Shown: positions 18,389 through 27,460, numbered from the stretch's first letter. The stretch: DNA of 64,000 nucleotides from Pannonibacter sp. XCT-53 (GCF_009915765.1 NZ_JAABLQ010000001.1:868001-932000), one strand, 5' to 3'. Made by a program: numbers and translations. Notes: a model not told the origin generated them from the letters alone.

Positions 18389-19627
18389 TCAGCGGATGCG
18401 CTCGACGCGCTGGGCTGCGGCGGCGAGGGCGTCATCCACGCCCGTCTCGCCCAGAAGGGCCTTGTGCAGGTTCTTCTGCAGGATGTCGGAGACTTCCGTG
18501 TAGGCCGGCACGAGCGGGCGCGGGTACATCACGGCAATCGACTGCCTGGCAGCGGCGATCAGGCCTTCCTGACCCTCGGCAACCTTCGGATTGTCGTAGG
18601 AGGCCTTCCAGATCGGCAGGCTGAGCCTGGAGTAGCTCTCCTGCACCGACTGGTTGGTCAGGTGCGCGATGTAGGTCCAGGCCTCGTCCGCATGCGGGCT
18701 GTTGGCCGGAATGCCGAGGCCCATCGAGCCATTGACGCCGGCGGCACCCGACTTGCCTTCGACACCCGGCGCGGAGGTGACCTTCACCTTGCCCGCGACC
18801 TTGCTCTCGGCCGGGTTGTTGGCGAGGGCGTTCATGTAGGTCCAGTTCAGGGCAAAGGCTGCTTCGCCGTTGGAGAAGACACGGCGGACGTCTTCTTCCA
18901 GATACTCGCGCGAGGCGGGGTTGGTCAGGCCATCCTCCAGCGTCTGCTTCATGTAGGCGAGCGCATCCCTGGCGCCACCTGCGGTAAAGGCAGGCTTGCC
19001 CTCGACGAAGAACTTGCCGTCATGGGCGGCCGTCAGGGTGGTGAAGTCGCAGATCATGGCTTCGGCCTGCGACCAGCTCCAGACCAGCGGATACTGGACG
19101 ATTCCCTTGTCCTTGATCGCCCTGGCCTGGGTGGCAAGCTCGGCCCAGGTCTTGGGCGGATTGGCAAAGCCGGCCTGCTTCAGCATGTCCTCGTTGTAGA
19201 ACAGATACTTGGTGTCGAGGATCCACGGCATGCCATAGCGCTTGCCGGAATACTCGACGGTGGTCCAGGCACCCTCGAAGATCTTGTCGGTTGCATCGGC
19301 CGGGATCCGCGCCGTGACGTCTTGCAGGAAGCCGCGGGTGGCAAACTCGGCTGGCCAGATCACGTCGAACAGGACCACATCATAGCCATCGGCGCCGGCG
19401 CCGGCGGCGGCGACGATCTTGTCATGCAGGGCTTCGTAGGGGACGAATTCCAGCGCCACCTTGATGCCCGGGTTTGCCTTTTCAAAGTCGGCGGTCATCG
19501 CCTTGATGTCGGCCTCGCTGTAGGCGGCCTGGCTCATGAACAGTGCATTGAGCGTGACTTCGGCCCAGGCGGGGCCGGCCAACCCGAGCGTTGCTGCGGC
19601 GGTCGCGAGACAAAGCAGTCTTTTCAT
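18389..19627 (-). CDS. Sugar-binding protein, family 1 (CUT1 importer)
   Basis: Periplasmic carbohydrate-binding protein (412 aa). The start MKRLLCLATAAATLGLAGPAWA gives a clear signal peptide; the frame continues ten codons upstream without one. The mature part shows FEKANPGIKVALEFVPYEALHDKI, DVVLFDVIWPAEFA and a C-terminal segment ending HKALLGETGVDDALAAAAQRVE, which are hallmarks of SBP_bac_1. It is the first gene of the operon ending in glk and is divergent from a ROK repressor. The substrate is unknown. Confidence 0.93.
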   Translation of the reverse strand: MKRLLCLATAAATLGLAGPAWAEVTLNALFMSQAAYSEADIKAMTADFEKANPGIKVALEFVPYEALHDKIVAAAGAGADGYDVVLFDVIWPAEFATRGFLQDVTARIPADATDKIFEGAWTTVEYSGKRYGMPWILDTKYLFYNEDMLKQAGFANPPKTWAELATQARAIKDKGIVQYPLVWSWSQAEAMICDFTTLTAAHDGKFFVEGKPAFTAGGARDALAYMKQTLEDGLTNPASREYLEEDVRRVFSNGEAAFALNWTYMNALANNPAESKVAGKVKVTSAPGVEGKSGAAGVNGSMGLGIPANSPHADEAWTYIAHLTNQSVQESYSRLSLPIWKASYDNPKVAEGQEGLIAAARQSIAVMYPRPLVPAYTEVSDILQKNLHKALLGETGVDDALAAAAQRVERIR

Positions 19628-19684
19628 TTTCTGTTGCCCTCCGGTGTTTCTTGGCAATCAAGCGACCCGCATCCTACGCGTCAG

Positions 19685-19799
19685 AATTTTTTTGTCAAAT
19701 TGCTGGAAAAAATAAATGCGATCTTCGCGCGCTAGTTGCGCAAGGGTTGATGCTGAAACGGTAATAAAATTCCATTTCATCCACATATCATGATGGAAT
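19685..19799. promoter_or_regulatory. AT-rich divergent promoter region with ROK-type operator candidates
   Basis: Between the sugar-binding protein and the ROK regulator lie an A/T-tract inverted repeat (TTTTTTT at 19687-19693 against AAAAAA at 19707-19712), TGAAA-N16-TTTCA (19754-19779) and ATTCCAT...ATGGAAT (19769-19799). ROK repressors often bind paired A/T-tract sites of this kind. Which of these is the true operator cannot be decided here. Confidence 0.4.
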
Positions 19800-19873
19800 C
19801 GGTCTGGTGCTGCCCGGGAGAGGGGGCTAAACAGGGGGCATCCAGGAATGGCGACAGACAGCAGGTACGACGC

Positions 19874-21094
19874 ATGCCGAAATCATTCCGGACGAGTGGA
19901 ACCAATCTCACCCGGGCCAAGACACACAATCATCGTGTCGTGCTGGAAATCATCCGCACCCGGGGGCCGATCGGCCGGTCGGAAATCGCCGAGATCACCT
20001 CCCTGTCGCGGCAGACCGTGCAGAACATCGTGGCCGAACTCGATGCCGAGGGCATTGTCGAGATGCATGCCGGCAAGGCTTCGGGACGCGGCCACCCGGG
20101 CATGCGGGTGCAGGTGCGGGCCGACCATGCCTGCAGCCTGGGTTTCCACGTCGACCGTCTGGCGGTGACGGCGCTTGCCTGCAATCTGCTCGGAGACGTG
20201 ATCTGGTCGGGCGCTGGTCATCTTGCGGCGCCCTCGACTGCCTCGGCCAATGCGCTGGTGCGTGACCTTGTCGCCCAGTTCCGCGCCGCCCGGCCGGACA
20301 TGGCCGACCGCCTGTTCGGGATCGGTCTGGCCGCCCCCGGGCCCTTCGCCGCCGATGCGGAGGAGCTTCAGCACCTGACCTCGACCGCCGATGCCACGAC
20401 CTTCACCGAGTTCGGCCTGCCCGACAATCTGACGGACCTGTCCGGACAGCTGAAACTGCCCGTGGTGCTGCAGAACGACGCCTCGGCGGCGGCTCTCGGG
20501 GAACATGTCTACGGCATCGGTCGCAGCTTCGGCAGTTTTGCCTTCCTGCAGTTCGGCATGGGCCTCGGCGCCGGCTTCGTGCTCAACGGCGCGATCTATC
20601 CCGGATCCACCAAGAACGCGGGCGAGATCGGTCATGTCCAGGTGCAGCACGGCGGCCGGTCCTGTTCCTGCGGCAGCCGGGGATGTCTGGAGCGCTACCT
20701 CTCGCTGCATGCGCTGTGCGAGCGCCTCGGCCTCGACCCGACCGCACGCGCCTCCATCGCCAGCATCGAGCAGCGCTTCGAGGCCGGCGATCCGGAGATC
20801 CTCACGTGGATGGACGAGGTGGCGCCCTACATGCGCCAGGCGATCAATCTCATCGAGATGATGCTCGACCCGGATGCCATCATCCTGGGCGGGATCATCC
20901 GTCCGGATTTCATCGAGGCGCTGTTGCGCCGCGCCGAGCCTTTCCTGCCACGGCTGGCGCCGTCCGCCCCCGGAGAGCAGCGGATCCATGTCGGCACGGC
21001 CGGTGCTCGTGCGGTGGCGCTCGGGGCGTCGGCGGCGGCGGTGGAGGCCCTGTTTGCGCCCTCCGTCGCCGAGCTGGTGCTGTCGCCGGCGTGA
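19874..21094 (+). CDS. ROK-family transcriptional repressor (XylR/NagC type)
   Basis: Sugar-responsive repressor (406 aa from MPKSFRTSG) with an N-terminal winged HTH (IRTRGPIGRSEIAEITSLSRQTVQNIVAELDAEG) and a ROK domain. The ROK part contains FGIGLAAPGPF, VVLQNDASAAALGE and the zinc-binding signature GEIGHVQV...CSCGSRGCLERY. The first 28 codons of the longer frame (from 19790) look non-conserved and lie over the operator region. It is divergent from the sugar importer operon and is expected to repress it until the sugar binds. Confidence 0.92.
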   Translation: MPKSFRTSGTNLTRAKTHNHRVVLEIIRTRGPIGRSEIAEITSLSRQTVQNIVAELDAEGIVEMHAGKASGRGHPGMRVQVRADHACSLGFHVDRLAVTALACNLLGDVIWSGAGHLAAPSTASANALVRDLVAQFRAARPDMADRLFGIGLAAPGPFAADAEELQHLTSTADATTFTEFGLPDNLTDLSGQLKLPVVLQNDASAAALGEHVYGIGRSFGSFAFLQFGMGLGAGFVLNGAIYPGSTKNAGEIGHVQVQHGGRSCSCGSRGCLERYLSLHALCERLGLDPTARASIASIEQRFEAGDPEILTWMDEVAPYMRQAINLIEMMLDPDAIILGGIIRPDFIEALLRRAEPFLPRLAPSAPGEQRIHVGTAGARAVALGASAAAVEALFAPSVAELVLSPA

Positions 21095-21104
21095 GCCCGT
21101 CCGG

Positions 21105-21149
21105 CTGTGGCCCATCCTGCTGCGGCCCATCCTGCTACTGCCCATCCTG
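21105..21149. repeat. Tandem repeat, 15 bp x 3
   Basis: CTGTGGCCCATCCTG, CTGCGGCCCATCCTG and CTACTGCCCATCCTG follow without gaps in the 82-bp spacer between the convergent ROK and LysE genes. A degraded fourth unit may follow. Confidence 0.8.
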
Positions 21150-21176
21150 CGACGGTCCCTGCGGCCGCGGCCCGGC

Positions 21177-21791
21177 CTAGCGCAGGCTGGTGGCCGCCAG
21201 CTTGACGCCGAGCGCCAGAAATCCGGCCGCAAACAGCCGCTGCAGCCAGCGCACCAGCCCTGGCCGCGTCAGCACCTGGCGCCTCAGCCGGGCCGCACAC
21301 AGGCCGTAGACGGCAAAGACCGCGAAGGTCAGTGCCATGAACACGCCCGAGAGCCGCACCATGTCTGCGATCGGCTGCGGGCTTGCCGGGTCCAGGAACT
21401 GCGGCAGGAAGGCGACGAAGAACAGCGGCAGTTTCGGGTTGAGCAGGTTGAGCGCCACCGCATTGACGACAATGTGGCCGCTTGACCTCTCCGAACTCCC
21501 GTCAACGGCAGCAAGCGGCCCGTCGGCCCTGAGGCTGCGCACCGCCATCCACAGGAGATAGGCGACGCCGGCCGCCTTCAGCATCTGGAAGGCGAGGGGG
21601 CTTGCGTGCAGCAGCGTGGCCAGACCGGTGATGGCGGCCGCCAGATGCGGCAGGATGCCGAGCGTGCAGCCGAACGCGGCGGCGATGGCACCGCGCGGGC
21701 CGGCCGACAGGCCGGCCGCCAGCGTGACCAGGACCCCGGTCCCGGGAGAGGCGACGATGATCAGCGTGGTCAGAAGAAAATCAAGGGACAT
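21177..21791 (-). CDS. LysE/RhtB-family amino acid exporter
   Basis: Inner-membrane exporter of 204 aa, the usual RhtB length. It starts MSLDFLLTTLIIVASPGTGVLVTLAAGLSAGPRGAI, and SPGTGVL with the following GxxxG helix is the LysE/RhtB signature. About six membrane segments can be seen. An in-frame start five codons upstream (21806) is possible; the still longer frame to 22040 reads through a GC-rich degenerate repeat and is rejected. The exported compound is not known. Confidence 0.92.
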   Translation of the reverse strand: MSLDFLLTTLIIVASPGTGVLVTLAAGLSAGPRGAIAAAFGCTLGILPHLAAAITGLATLLHASPLAFQMLKAAGVAYLLWMAVRSLRADGPLAAVDGSSERSSGHIVVNAVALNLLNPKLPLFFVAFLPQFLDPASPQPIADMVRLSGVFMALTFAVFAVYGLCAARLRRQVLTRPGLVRWLQRLFAAGFLALGVKLAATSLR

Positions 21792-21919
21792 GCCGTGCTC
21801 CTGCATCGACCCCGAGGCCGCGACCTGCGGCCTCCGGGCTGGTGTGCAGACTGCCGGCGGAGATGTCCCCCTGTCTTGAACGCAATTGCTGTCGGCGAAA
21901 GATCGGCAGCGACACGCCC

Positions 21920-21997
21920 TCGCGCAAAGCCCGCCCCAAGCCAGCCCCAGACCCGCGCCAAGGCCCGCGCCAAAGCCTGCGCAAAGCCCTGCGCCAG
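21920..21997. repeat. Degenerate 11-12 bp tandem repeat
   Basis: About seven imperfect units of the form CGCGCCAAAGCC (for example CGCGCCAAGGCC, CGCGCCAAAGCC, TGCGCAAAGCCC) lie upstream of the LysE-type gene. No conserved ORF covers it. Confidence 0.55.
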
Positions 21998-22185
21998 ATC
22001 CCCCCGGGGCCTGAGTCCGGACCTTGCCCTTCCAGCCCACCCCCGGTCCCGATTCCGGACCGGGCCTGATCCTGCCCGGCCGGGGTCCGCGCGCGGTGGC
22101 AAGCGACCCTCAGCCCCCGCGGGAGGTCCTGCAGACCCGCGCCGGCCGGCATGGCCGCGGCGCACAGGCCCGGCAGCCACCAGGC

Positions 22186-22215
22186 GACGGTGCTGCCGGG
22201 GACCGTGCTGCCTTG
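22186..22215. repeat. Tandem repeat, 15 bp x 2
   Basis: GACGGTGCTGCCGGG is followed directly by GACCGTGCTGCCTTG, in the spacer 79 bp before the tRNA-Ser gene. Confidence 0.6.
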
Positions 22216-22293
22216 TGAAAAGCGCCATGATCCACAGGCAAGCCGAGCAAATCGCTTGCAATCGCCGTCAGTTCCAGTATCAGGGACGCATCC

Positions 22294-22384
22294 GGAGAGG
22301 TGGCCGAGTGGTCGAAGGCGCTCCCCTGCTAAGGGAGTAGACGTCAAAAGCGTCTCGTGGGTTCGAATCCCATCCTCTCCGCCA
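22294..22384 (+). tRNA. tRNA-Ser (anticodon GCT)
   Basis: A full cloverleaf can be drawn. The acceptor stem GGAGAGG pairs with CCTCTCC, the discriminator is G and CCA is encoded. The D-arm starts GCCGAGTGG. The anticodon stem is CTCCC/GGGAG with loop CTGCTAA (anticodon GCT at 22328-22330, reading AGC/AGT). A long class II variable arm and the T-arm GGGTTCGAATCCC are present. Confidence 0.97.
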
Positions 22385-22408
22385 CTTGCACATTGCAAGC
22401 CGGAAAAC

Positions 22409-22434
22409 AGGTCCCTCGCGGGGCCTTTTTCTTT
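22409..22434 (+). terminator. Terminator of the tRNA-Ser transcript
   Basis: AGGTCCC (22409-22415), loop TCGC and GGGGCCT (22420-22426) form a 7-bp stem with one wobble pair, followed by TTTTCTTT. It lies 24 bases after the tRNA. The remaining stretch to 22734 holds no gene or structure I can support. Confidence 0.75.
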
Positions 22435-22734
22435 ATGTACCAAAGGGGTTTGCAGGGGCCATCCGCCCTTCGGAGATGGGCCACCCGCGCGGGATCGGTC
22501 CCCAAACGTCCACCGTCTCTTTCGACCAGCCCCCTCGCTCTCAGGGAGGTGGTTTAAAAATCCCCATTTTTTTCAATGGACTGACGGGCTCGCGCGGCGC
22601 CCGCCTTTCGCCGGTTCCGGCTTGTCTCAAGGCAGGCGGAGACGCGACACGGGCGGCGCGAGCGTTGGCATGTCTTGGCAATTTTGCGCGAAGTGTCTGA
22701 TGACAAACACGGTTTTCGCCCGTAGCCTGGCGCG

Positions 22735-23571
22735 ATGTCAAACGGTGCCTGGACAGATCGAGAGAACGACCTGATCGTCGCGGATTACTTCGCGATGCTG
22801 GCAGACGACGTCTCTGGCCGCCCCTACAACAAGGCCGAGCACCGGCGCGGGCTGCTGCCCCTGTTGAACGATCGCTCCGAGGGATCGGTCGAGTTCAAGC
22901 ACCAGAACATCAGTGCCGTGCTGAAGGGGCTCGGCGAGGACTGGATCCGGGGCTACAAGCCAGCCTTCAATTTCCAGATGGCACTGGTGGACGCCGTCGC
23001 GCGCTGGCTGGCGCGCAATCCGGCATGGCTGTCCCGGCTTCCGGGTGTGGCAGCGCCGACCGGTCTGGCGGAGGCTCCTTCGATCTGGGTCGGGCCGCCG
23101 CCCACCGCGTCGAACCGGCCGCCTCCGCAGGAGCTGGAGCAGATGCTGTCCATTGCCCGCAAGTTCGATGTCGCGGCAAGAGACGAGCAAAACCGCGCCC
23201 TCGGCCGTGCCGGGGAGGAGCGTGTCCTCGCGCACGAACGGGCCGCCCTCAGATCCGCTGGCCGCGACGACCTTGCGCGCAAGGTGCGCTGGGTGTCGGA
23301 GGAAGATGGCGATGGTGCCGGCTACGACATCGCCAGCTTCGCCCCGGACGGTCGCCCGCGCCTGATCGAGGTCAAGACGACGAATGGCTGGGAGCGCACG
23401 CCGTTTCATATCAGCCGCAACGAGCTGGCCGTGGCCGAGGAGCGGCGCACGGAATGGTCCTTGTTCCGGCTCTGGAATTTCGCACGCGAGCCGAAAGCCT
23501 TCGAGCTGCATCCGCCGCTGGACGCGCATGTCTCGCTGACCGCCACATCGTTTCAGGCGCGGTTTCATTGA
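22735..23571 (+). CDS. DUF3883 (NO VEIN C-terminal-like) domain protein
   Basis: Predicted cytoplasmic protein of 278 aa. The N-terminal 80 residues (WTDRENDLIVADYFAMLADDV, YNKAEHRRGLLPLL) resemble a small domain often found in restriction-type proteins. The C-terminal half (from about residue 150) has GYDIASFAPDG followed by RLIEVKTTNGWERTPF, the spacing of a PD-(D/E)XK nuclease-like core. It begins 350 bp after tRNA-Ser, a usual place for acquired genes, but no integrase is present. Function unknown; a role in DNA defence or processing is only a guess from the fold. Confidence 0.75.
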   Translation: MSNGAWTDRENDLIVADYFAMLADDVSGRPYNKAEHRRGLLPLLNDRSEGSVEFKHQNISAVLKGLGEDWIRGYKPAFNFQMALVDAVARWLARNPAWLSRLPGVAAPTGLAEAPSIWVGPPPTASNRPPPQELEQMLSIARKFDVAARDEQNRALGRAGEERVLAHERAALRSAGRDDLARKVRWVSEEDGDGAGYDIASFAPDGRPRLIEVKTTNGWERTPFHISRNELAVAEERRTEWSLFRLWNFAREPKAFELHPPLDAHVSLTATSFQARFH

Positions 23572-23700
23572 TCTCTGCCGGCCGGTGCCGGGACGACGGG
23601 GAGGCCTTCCCCGACGGTCGGGCCCGATCTTACAACGCCGCAGCGCGGTCGTGCGGCCGCTCTGGCGACGGGCAGGTCCTGTGGTGAACCGACGGGTTTC

Positions 23701-23775
23701 GGCACGTCCTCTGGTGCGCTTGTCCGGCCCGGTCTCGTCCAGCCCGGTCTCGTTCGGTACGGTCTCGTCCGGCAC
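23701..23775. repeat. Tandem repeat, 15 bp x 3-5
   Basis: Three clear units GGTCTCGTCCAGCCC, GGTCTCGTTCGGTAC and GGTCTCGTCCGGCAC (23731-23775) are preceded by GCGCTTGTCCGGCCC and a weaker unit. The array lies in the 375-bp gene-free stretch 23572-23946, which shows nothing else recognisable. Confidence 0.8.
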
Positions 23776-23946
23776 GGGCTTGGCCCGCTCGCGCGGCAAG
23801 GCTTTCCGCGCAGGGCGAACGCCGGGGCGAGCGGTGGCTTCAGACCCGCAGCCTCGTCAGCCCGCAGCAGGCCGTCGCCGTCGATGTGGCGATCCGGCAG
23901 CGGGAGACCGCTGCCGGGTAACCCATGGCCGGCCGGGGCGGGCCGA

Positions 23947-25224
23947 TCAGCCGCCGCCTTGCGCCGCCCCGACGGGTCGGGCCGCGGGGGCGGACGCTTC
24001 CGCCGGGACCCCGGCCGTCTCTGCGGTCTTGCTACGGATGTTGCGGTAGCGGGAGAGCAGGGGGGCAACGACCGGCATGGTCAGCATGGTCGAGCCGACG
24101 GCCATCAGCAGCAGGGCGGTGAAGGTCGTCGAGGTGATGATCTGCTTGTCGAGCAGGATGTTGGCGAAGATGATCATGATCAGCGCCTTGGTCTGCAGCA
24201 GCCAGCCGATGATCGTGGCCTCGCCCGGCTCCCAGCGCAGCAGCCGGCCGGCGATCTGTACGCCGATCAGCTTGCCGGAGACGGAGGCAACGAGCAGGAG
24301 CCCGGCGGCGGCAAGCACGCCGAAGCCGCCCATGTCCCAGCTCGTGCGCAGGCCGGTCGAGAGGAAGAACACCGGCATCACGGTCATCAGGACCGTCCCT
24401 CGGAAGGCGTCCATGTGCTCCAGCTTGTACCAGCGGCTGTCCAGCACGGCGCCGGAGAGGAAGGCGCCGACCATGTAATGCAGCCCGGCCCAGTCGGCCG
24501 CAAGGCCGCAGGCAATCAGCCAGATCAGCCCGAGGATCCAGCGATCCCGCTCGCCGGCGGCAGCGATGACCCGGCGGGCCAGCAGGGCGGCGGGGATGAA
24601 GACGAGCAGGAAGCCGACTTGCCGCGTTACCCGCTCCCAGTCGAGCAGGATCAGGGCGAGCACCGCCCAGATGGCGACGTCATCAAGGCTGGCATACCGC
24701 AGGATGCGCTGGCCGAGGTTCGAGCGCAGGATGTCCATGTTCTCCATGAACAGGATCAGGATCGGCAGCGCCGTTACGGCACAGGCCATGCCGATGCCGA
24801 GCAGCACCTGCCAGTAGGCGCCGCCGGGGCCGATCCAGCCGTCCGTTGCGAGCAGCACGGCGGCAGCGCCCGCCCCGAGCCCCAGCGGAACGATGAGGGC
24901 GAGCAAGGCGACCGTGCCTGTTTCCCTCCGCTTTGCCCAGGCTTCGTGCAAGTCGAGTTCGATACCGGCTATCCAGACGAACATCATCACGGCCCACCAG
25001 GCGATGCCGTTGAGGGCGGTGATGACCTTGTCCGTGAAGACCAGCGTGTAGACCTCCGGCAGTGCCGCGCCCAGAACGCCGGGCCCCAGCAGGATGCCGC
25101 CGACGATCTGCACCACGACCAGCGGCGCCCAGCTGCGCTGCCCGAGCAGGCGCCAGACCAGATAGGGGAGGGTGAAGATCACCAGCAGGGCGATCAGGAA
25201 CAGTTCGGTTGTCGTGATGTGCAT
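23947..25224 (-). CDS. Kef/CPA2-type cation:proton antiporter
   Basis: Inner-membrane antiporter of the Na+/H+ exchanger (CPA2) superfamily, 425 aa with about 12 hydrophobic segments. It starts MHITTTELFLIALLVIFTLPYLVWRLLGQ and shows the usual early segment VQIVGGILLGPGVLG, then FVWIAGIELDL and LDDVAIW with the ion-binding acidic residue region. The long upstream frame to 25401 is not signal-like. No TrkA-N domain is attached. It lies 98 bases after the azoreductase gene and might be read from the same transcript. Confidence 0.88.
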   Translation of the reverse strand: MHITTTELFLIALLVIFTLPYLVWRLLGQRSWAPLVVVQIVGGILLGPGVLGAALPEVYTLVFTDKVITALNGIAWWAVMMFVWIAGIELDLHEAWAKRRETGTVALLALIVPLGLGAGAAAVLLATDGWIGPGGAYWQVLLGIGMACAVTALPILILFMENMDILRSNLGQRILRYASLDDVAIWAVLALILLDWERVTRQVGFLLVFIPAALLARRVIAAAGERDRWILGLIWLIACGLAADWAGLHYMVGAFLSGAVLDSRWYKLEHMDAFRGTVLMTVMPVFFLSTGLRTSWDMGGFGVLAAAGLLLVASVSGKLIGVQIAGRLLRWEPGEATIIGWLLQTKALIMIIFANILLDKQIITSTTFTALLLMAVGSTMLTMPVVAPLLSRYRNIRSKTAETAGVPAEASAPAARPVGAAQGGG

Positions 25225-25322
25225 GCGTGGCTCCGCAGCGGACAGGCAGGCCCGGCCGGGCGCAGGGGCCTGGCGCATGGGCCTGCAAGGGGGGATCGGG
25301 AGAAGGCCGCTGTTGCGGCCGA

Positions 25323-25949
25323 TCACCAGCTCGGGCTGAGGGCCGCCAAGCGGGTGCGGGCTGCCGACAGGGAGGTCTCGACCGCCTCCGGGCCGCCCCA
25401 CATGTTGCCGGCCGAGACCGCCTCCGACTGGGTGACGCCCATGAAGCCGAAGATCTGGCGCAAATAGGGGGTCAGGTGATCGAACGGCGCAGTCGGGGTG
25501 CCGGGCTGGTACTCACCCGCGCTGGACCAGACGATCATCAGCTTCTTGTCGGCCGACAGGAGCGGTCCGAAGCCGGTGGCCGGGTCGAAGGAGAAGGTCT
25601 TGCCGACGCGCAGGATGAGATCGACGTAGGACTTCAGCGTCCAGGGCAGGCCGAAATTGAACATCGGGGTGGCGATGACGATGTGGCTCGCCGCATGCAG
25701 GTCGGCAATGGCCTGATCCGAGGCGGCAAGGCGCTCGGCCTGTTCGGGCGTGCGCTCAGCCTCCGGCGTCATGTTGGCGGCGATCCAGGCCTCGTCCGGC
25801 CCTGCGATCACGTCCCGGCCCAGGGCACGCTGGCGCAGGTCGGCGTCCGGATTTGCCTTGTGCCAGTCGGCAATAAACCCGTCGGCAAGGGCGGCGCTGG
25901 TTGACTCGACGCGGGGTGAAAAGCTCAGGGAGAGCAAAGTCTTCTTCAT
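25323..25949 (-). CDS. azoR: FMN-dependent NADH:quinone oxidoreductase/azoreductase
   Basis: Flavodoxin-fold enzyme of the AzoR family (208 aa) that reduces quinones or azo compounds with NADH through bound FMN. Motifs: SFSPRVESTSAALADGF at the N-terminus (phosphate binding), PMFNFGLPWTLKSYVDLILRVGKTF and the later SAGEYQPGTP and GFMGVTQSEAV. It overlaps the amidase gene by 4 bp and is the last enzyme of the natural-product-like operon. A role in detoxifying or reducing a quinone or quinone-methide intermediate would fit that setting, but this is inference. Confidence 0.92.
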   Translation of the reverse strand: MKKTLLSLSFSPRVESTSAALADGFIADWHKANPDADLRQRALGRDVIAGPDEAWIAANMTPEAERTPEQAERLAASDQAIADLHAASHIVIATPMFNFGLPWTLKSYVDLILRVGKTFSFDPATGFGPLLSADKKLMIVWSSAGEYQPGTPTAPFDHLTPYLRQIFGFMGVTQSEAVSAGNMWGGPEAVETSLSAARTRLAALSPSW

Positions 25950-27460
25950 CGAACTGTCCTGTCTTGGGGGAAGATTTCCGTCCGCGCGAGGGCAAGGGCG
26001 GCAGACACGGCAAGGTGGTCGGCACCCGGGCTCGCGACGATCTGGACGGCACGCGGCAAGCCCTCCGGCCCGAGGAGAACCGGGGCGATGGTGGCGGGGT
26101 TGCCGAGTACGTTGAACACGGCGGTTGCGCCGATGTTGAAGGGATGGCGGAAGGCGTGGCCATGGTGCGGCGCAGGCCCCGGCACGGGCGGGCACAGCAG
26201 CAGCGCCGGGCCCGCCAGCATGTCGCCCAGCTCGGCCGACAGGTCGAGGCCCCGGTCGCGCCAGCGCCGCCAGAGCCGCGGGCCGGTCGGATCGAGCCTT
26301 GCGCTCCAGGCGAGCAGCAGCGCGGCGGTGGTATGCGCGCCGCGGCCCGTCAGATGCCGCAGGGTCTGGCGGAGCAGCGGCAGGCGGCAACCGTCGCCAA
26401 CCAGCTGTTCCATGGTGACGTCAGCGGCACAGCGCAGCGTGCCCATCCAGATCCAGAAGGCGCCATTGAGCAGATCCGTTCGCACAGTCTGCAAACGCGC
26501 GCCCGCCGATTGCAGGTGACTTGCGGCCCGCTCGACTGCTGCAATCTGCGCCGGGTCCGTCTGCTCGCTGCCGGTTATGGAGGGCGCGGGCAACACAAAG
26601 ACGGTGCATCCTTGCAGCTGGGCCGGGGTGGGCCGTGGCAAGTCGGAGGGAAGGGGAGCCTCCAGGCGCGGATGGATCCCGTCCGGACCTGCCATCACCG
26701 ACAGCAGCGGCCAGAGGTCTGCCGCCTCGCGGCACATTGGTCCGGGGGCAAAGAAGCGGGCCAGGGGCGCGGCAGCCGTATCAGGGCCCCGGTCCAGCGG
26801 GACATGCCCCGTGAGCGGAACCAGTCCGGCCGTCGGCTTGTGCGCGTAGAGGCCGCAATAGGCGGCCGGGATGCGCACCGAGCCGCCGCCATCCGTGCCG
26901 ACGGCAACGGTCACCGCGCCTGCGGCCACCAGCGCGGCATCACCGCCCGAGCTGCCGCCGGGCGTCCGGGACGGGTCCAGGGGGTGACGGGCCCGGCCGG
27001 TGATGCGGTTCACCGTTTCGGGCCAGAGCGCCATTTCGGCCATGCTTCCGACACCGGCGATCACAGCGCCTGCTGACCGAAGCCGCTGGACGACCGTCCC
27101 GTCCGCGTCGGCAATCCGCTCACGGTGACGGTAGGCGCCCATCATCCAGGGCGCGCCGGCCACCCTCAGGCCTTCCTTGACCGTGACCGGCAGCCCCAGC
27201 AGGGGCTGGCTGACCAGCGCTTCCGGGCCATGGGTCCGGGCGGTGTCATCGGCGATGCGGGCCGCGCGGCGCGCCTGGTCCGGCAGAAGGCCGGCCAGCG
27301 CGGCGAACCGCGATCCCGCGTCTGCCAGGCGCTGCAAGGACTGTTCCGCCAGATCGCGGGCCAGCTTTTCCTGCAGGGCGACGGCGACCGCAAGCGGTGC
27401 GGCCGCCCCCCACCGGGTCGTGGAAGACAGAACCGGGGCGGACTGACCGGAAACGGTCAT
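25946..27460 (-). CDS. Amidase-signature family hydrolase
   Basis: Cytoplasmic amidase (504 aa) with the Ser-cisSer-Lys triad visible: K95 in VTVKEG, S170 in TPGGSSGGDAA and S194 in GTDGGGSVRIPAAYCG. Family members cleave carboxamides or N-acyl amides. Its gene overlaps both neighbours by 4 bp (azoR downstream and the halogenase-type gene upstream). In an operon with an N-acyltransferase it could remove or exchange an acyl-amide group, or act on the product as an immunity or maturation step. The substrate is unknown. Confidence 0.92.
   Translation of the reverse strand: MTVSGQSAPVLSSTTRWGAAAPLAVAVALQEKLARDLAEQSLQRLADAGSRFAALAGLLPDQARRAARIADDTARTHGPEALVSQPLLGLPVTVKEGLRVAGAPWMMGAYRHRERIADADGTVVQRLRSAGAVIAGVGSMAEMALWPETVNRITGRARHPLDPSRTPGGSSGGDAALVAAGAVTVAVGTDGGGSVRIPAAYCGLYAHKPTAGLVPLTGHVPLDRGPDTAAAPLARFFAPGPMCREAADLWPLLSVMAGPDGIHPRLEAPLPSDLPRPTPAQLQGCTVFVLPAPSITGSEQTDPAQIAAVERAASHLQSAGARLQTVRTDLLNGAFWIWMGTLRCAADVTMEQLVGDGCRLPLLRQTLRHLTGRGAHTTAALLLAWSARLDPTGPRLWRRWRDRGLDLSAELGDMLAGPALLLCPPVPGPAPHHGHAFRHPFNIGATAVFNVLGNPATIAPVLLGPEGLPRAVQIVASPGADHLAVSAALALARTEIFPQDRTVR

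Noticed and set aside
21792-22040. N-terminal extension of the LysE exporter
   Set aside because: It is translated GC-rich repeat DNA, and family length and topology fit the start at 21791.
22151-22774. 207-codon ORF across tRNA-Ser
   Set aside because: It runs through the tRNA gene and its terminator, so it cannot be a real gene.
22294-23571. Integrated genomic island at tRNA-Ser
   Set aside because: No integrase, no repeated tRNA 3' end and no composition break were found inside the window.
23884-25467. Long plus-strand ORF opposite the antiporter
   Set aside because: Antisense frame of a high-GC gene; no motifs. The same holds for many other long antisense frames in the window.
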